NCBI GenBank assembly: GCA_964458125.1
Contig: CAYWHE010000177.1
Span: 1-8,911 of the forward strand
DNA from: CAYWHE01 sp964458125
GTDB taxonomy: Bacteria > Bacteroidota > Bacteroidia > AKYH767-A > OLB10
Direction of reading: 5' to 3'
DNA length: 8,911 nt
The notes under the pieces were generated by a model. The model was not told where the DNA came from. It was given only the letters and a program-made list of their open reading frames with translations, and ran no database searches. A program made the translations under genes and the position numbers. Below are positions 7,610 through 8,911 of the stretch, in pieces (position 1 is the stretch's first letter; every line of letters begins with the position of its first letter).

Positions 7610-7933
7610 ATGCGTTACCGGAAACATCTTTTTATCTGTACCAATGAACGAAAGGACGGAAGCCGTCCCTGCTGTGGTGAAGCCCGGGGACTGGCTCTGG
7701 TCCAGGCATTTAAAAAGGAACTGAAGGACAGGGGGCTGCAGATCCACATGCGCGCCCAGCGAACCGGCTGTCTGGATGCCTGCGAAACCGGGCCCACCGT
7801 TGTCGTTTATCCCGATGGAATTTTTTACGGACAAGTAACCCCGGAGGATGTGCGTGAAATTGTTGAAAGTCACCTGGTGGCCGATCGTCCCGTGGAGCGG
7901 CTGGTTGTCCGGACGTTTAAAGAAAAAGGCTGA
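7610..7933 (+). CDS. Thioredoxin-fold (2Fe-2S) ferredoxin
   Basis: The 107-residue protein matches the small thioredoxin-like [2Fe-2S] ferredoxins (the COG3411 type, related to the cluster domain of NuoE). It opens with M-R-Y-R-K-H-L-F-I-C-T-N, typical of the family, and has cluster ligands C10 and C22 in the first half and C54 and C58 in G-C-L-D-A-C-E-T-G-P. C21, next to C22, is an additional cysteine. The segment TVVVYPDGIFYGQVTPEDVREIVESH is also characteristic. It should be a soluble one-electron carrier in the cytoplasm; its redox partner cannot be told from sequence. The start is fixed because C10 must be included and the next Met is residue 47. It is followed after 61 bases by a B12-binding regulator on the same strand, with no promoter box seen between, so the two are probably cotranscribed. 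Confidence 0.88.
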   Translation: MRYRKHLFICTNERKDGSRPCCGEARGLALVQAFKKELKDRGLQIHMRAQRTGCLDACETGPTVVVYPDGIFYGQVTPEDVREIVESHLVADRPVERLVVRTFKEKG

Positions 7934-7985
7934 CAGGAATGCAGGCACAAAACTATATGGGGGTTCCCCTTGTTAACAATTCCTG
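7934..7985 (+). promoter_or_regulatory. Nested dyads between ferredoxin and regulator genes
   Basis: The 61-base gap starts with CAGGAAT (7934-7940) and later has its exact reverse complement ATTCCTG (7979-7985). Inside lie GGGG-GTT-CCCC (7959-7969) and the perfect 10-base palindrome TTGTTAACAA (7970-7979). The palindrome sits 15 bases before the regulator ATG and could be an operator for autoregulation, as MerR-type regulators often bind their own upstream DNA. The outer repeat could instead form an mRNA structure tuning translation of the second gene. Each element is short, so chance is possible. Confidence 0.35.
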
Positions 7986-7994
7986 CCCTGAATC

Positions 7995-8876
7995 ATGAAT
8001 TATTTTACCATAAAGGATATTGAAGCGCTAACCGGCATCAAGCCTCACACCATTCGTGTATGGGAACAGCGCTATAAACTGGTGGAGCCCAAGCGCACCA
8101 GTACCAATATCCGTTTTTACAATGATGAGGATTTAAAAACCCTCCTGAACATTTCCCTGCTCAACCGAAACGGATACAAGATTTCAAGAATTTCAAAACT
8201 CAGCCGGCAGGAGATCGACCGTATCATTATCGAAGAGTGTTCCTGCACCGATTACAAAAATTGCCAGGTTCAGGCCCTGATGGCCTGTATGCTTAGCCTG
8301 GATGAAGCGTCCTTTAATCACATCCTCTGTGCAAACATTGAAAAAACAGGCCTTCGCAGCACCATGCTCGAAGTGGTTTTTCCGTTTCTGAACCACCTTG
8401 GCATGTTATGGATGGCCGGTACGATTAATCCGGCATATGAGCACTTTGTTTCCAACATCATCAAGAAAAGGCTTTTCACCGCCATTGATCAGCTTGGACA
8501 TCCAGTGGATTCGGAAAAAACTAAAAAATTCCTGCTTTTCCTGCCGGAAGGCGAAACACACGTCATTGGATTGCTGTTCGGCAACTACCTGATCCGTGCT
8601 GCGGGACACCAGTCCCTGTATCTTGGACAGGATCTTCCCGACAGGGAAATCGATCTGGTTATCAATACCTATAAGCCCCAGTTTATTCTGACATCTGTGA
8701 TCAGTGGCATGACACCGGCAAAAATTAAGGAGTGGATCCAGGCCATTGCCACACGATTTCCGGAAAAAAGATTTTTAGTGACGGGAAACGGCTTTTTAAA
8801 CAGTACTATACCCCTGCCCTCCAACGTCACCCTGATCCGGTCCCCAAACTGTCTGGATAGCATACTGGCCGTTTAA
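7995..8876 (+). CDS. MerR-family regulator with cobalamin-binding domain, CarH/LitR-like B12 photoreceptor
   Basis: The 293-residue protein has an N-terminal MerR winged helix-turn-helix (about 3-70; TIKDIEALTGIKPHTIRVWEQRY, then R-F-Y-x-x-x-D-L). A helical bundle (about 92-170) carries W139-x9-E149-H150, and a Rossmann-like cobalamin domain (about 178-293) carries E187-T-H189-V-I-G192 and YLGQDLP. In CarH and LitR, W-x9-E-H packs over the adenosyl group of adenosylcobalamin and the His of E-x-H-x-x-G is the lower cobalt ligand. In the dark the protein represses as a tetramer, and light breaks the Co-C bond and releases DNA. A B12-dependent, probably light-responsive regulator is therefore likely. 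Oddities are Met140 where Thermus CarH has the light-state ligand His132, and Cys 82, 84 and 90 in the linker. No carotenoid or photolyase gene is in view, so targets are unknown. Confidence 0.87.
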   Translation: MNYFTIKDIEALTGIKPHTIRVWEQRYKLVEPKRTSTNIRFYNDEDLKTLLNISLLNRNGYKISRISKLSRQEIDRIIIEECSCTDYKNCQVQALMACMLSLDEASFNHILCANIEKTGLRSTMLEVVFPFLNHLGMLWMAGTINPAYEHFVSNIIKKRLFTAIDQLGHPVDSEKTKKFLLFLPEGETHVIGLLFGNYLIRAAGHQSLYLGQDLPDREIDLVINTYKPQFILTSVISGMTPAKIKEWIQAIATRFPEKRFLVTGNGFLNSTIPLPSNVTLIRSPNCLDSILAV

Positions 8877-8881
8877 GGTTA

Positions 8882-8900
8882 TTCTCCCGCATGGGGAGAA
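8882..8900 (+). terminator. Stem-loop after the regulator gene
   Basis: TTCTCCC (8882-8888) pairs exactly with GGGAGAA (8894-8900) around a 5-base loop, starting 5 bases after the stop codon. It is well placed to end transcription, but no T-run follows before the window ends at 8911. It could act as a 3' stabilising hairpin or a bidirectional terminator shared with a gene beyond the window. Confidence 0.4.
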
Positions 8901-8911
8901 CGTCCATTACA

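Noticed and set aside
7507..7647. 46-codon plus-strand ORF with a hydrophobic stretch
   Set aside because: It overlaps the ferredoxin promoter and start in another frame and has no family resemblance.

Overview
The window looks like a chromosomal segment from a member of the Bacteroidota. Four things support this: a giant secreted protein ending in the type B sorting domain of the type IX secretion system (T9SS, gliding-motility-associated C-terminal domain); the gene order acpP-fabF-rnc, familiar in that phylum; near absence of Shine-Dalgarno sequences; and -7 promoter boxes of the form TAnnTTTG, the Bacteroidota housekeeping consensus, just upstream of three of the gene starts. No tRNA, rRNA, CRISPR array, insertion sequence or transposase was seen.

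Layout. Bases 1-302 hold no convincing gene. Bases 303-4469 (minus) encode a 1388-residue exported protein: signal peptide, a cysteine-rich N-terminal domain, a SprB-like repeat, a PKD-like module, nine tandem Ig/PKD-like repeats of 81-84 residues, two PKD domains and the T9SS type B sorting domain. After a gap of 428 bases containing its promoter and an intrinsic terminator come rnc (4898-5608), fabF (5614-6870) and acpP (6895-7131). All three are on the minus strand, so they are transcribed acpP, fabF, rnc. Gaps of 24 and 5 bases, a promoter before acpP and a terminator after rnc mark a compact operon that makes acyl carrier protein, the elongating ketoacyl-ACP synthase II and RNase III. The rnc frame has no ATG near its start and must begin at TTG or another non-ATG codon.

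An AT-rich divergent intergenic region (7173-7594) with two adjacent inverted repeats separates this operon from a plus-strand pair. The first gene of the pair is a 107-residue thioredoxin-fold [2Fe-2S] ferredoxin (7610-7933) whose -7 box is so close to the ATG that the mRNA may be leaderless. The second is a MerR-type regulator with a cobalamin-binding domain (7995-8876). This regulator carries both diagnostic motifs of the CarH/LitR B12-dependent light sensors, W-x9-E-H and E-x-H-x-x-G, plus a C-x-C-x5-C cluster in its interdomain linker. A possible stem-loop ends the gene just before the window closes.

Most of the window is ordinary housekeeping plus a large surface adhesin. The part most worth following is the ferredoxin and B12-photoreceptor pair with its dyad-rich upstream region. 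No complete new multi-gene system could be demonstrated.
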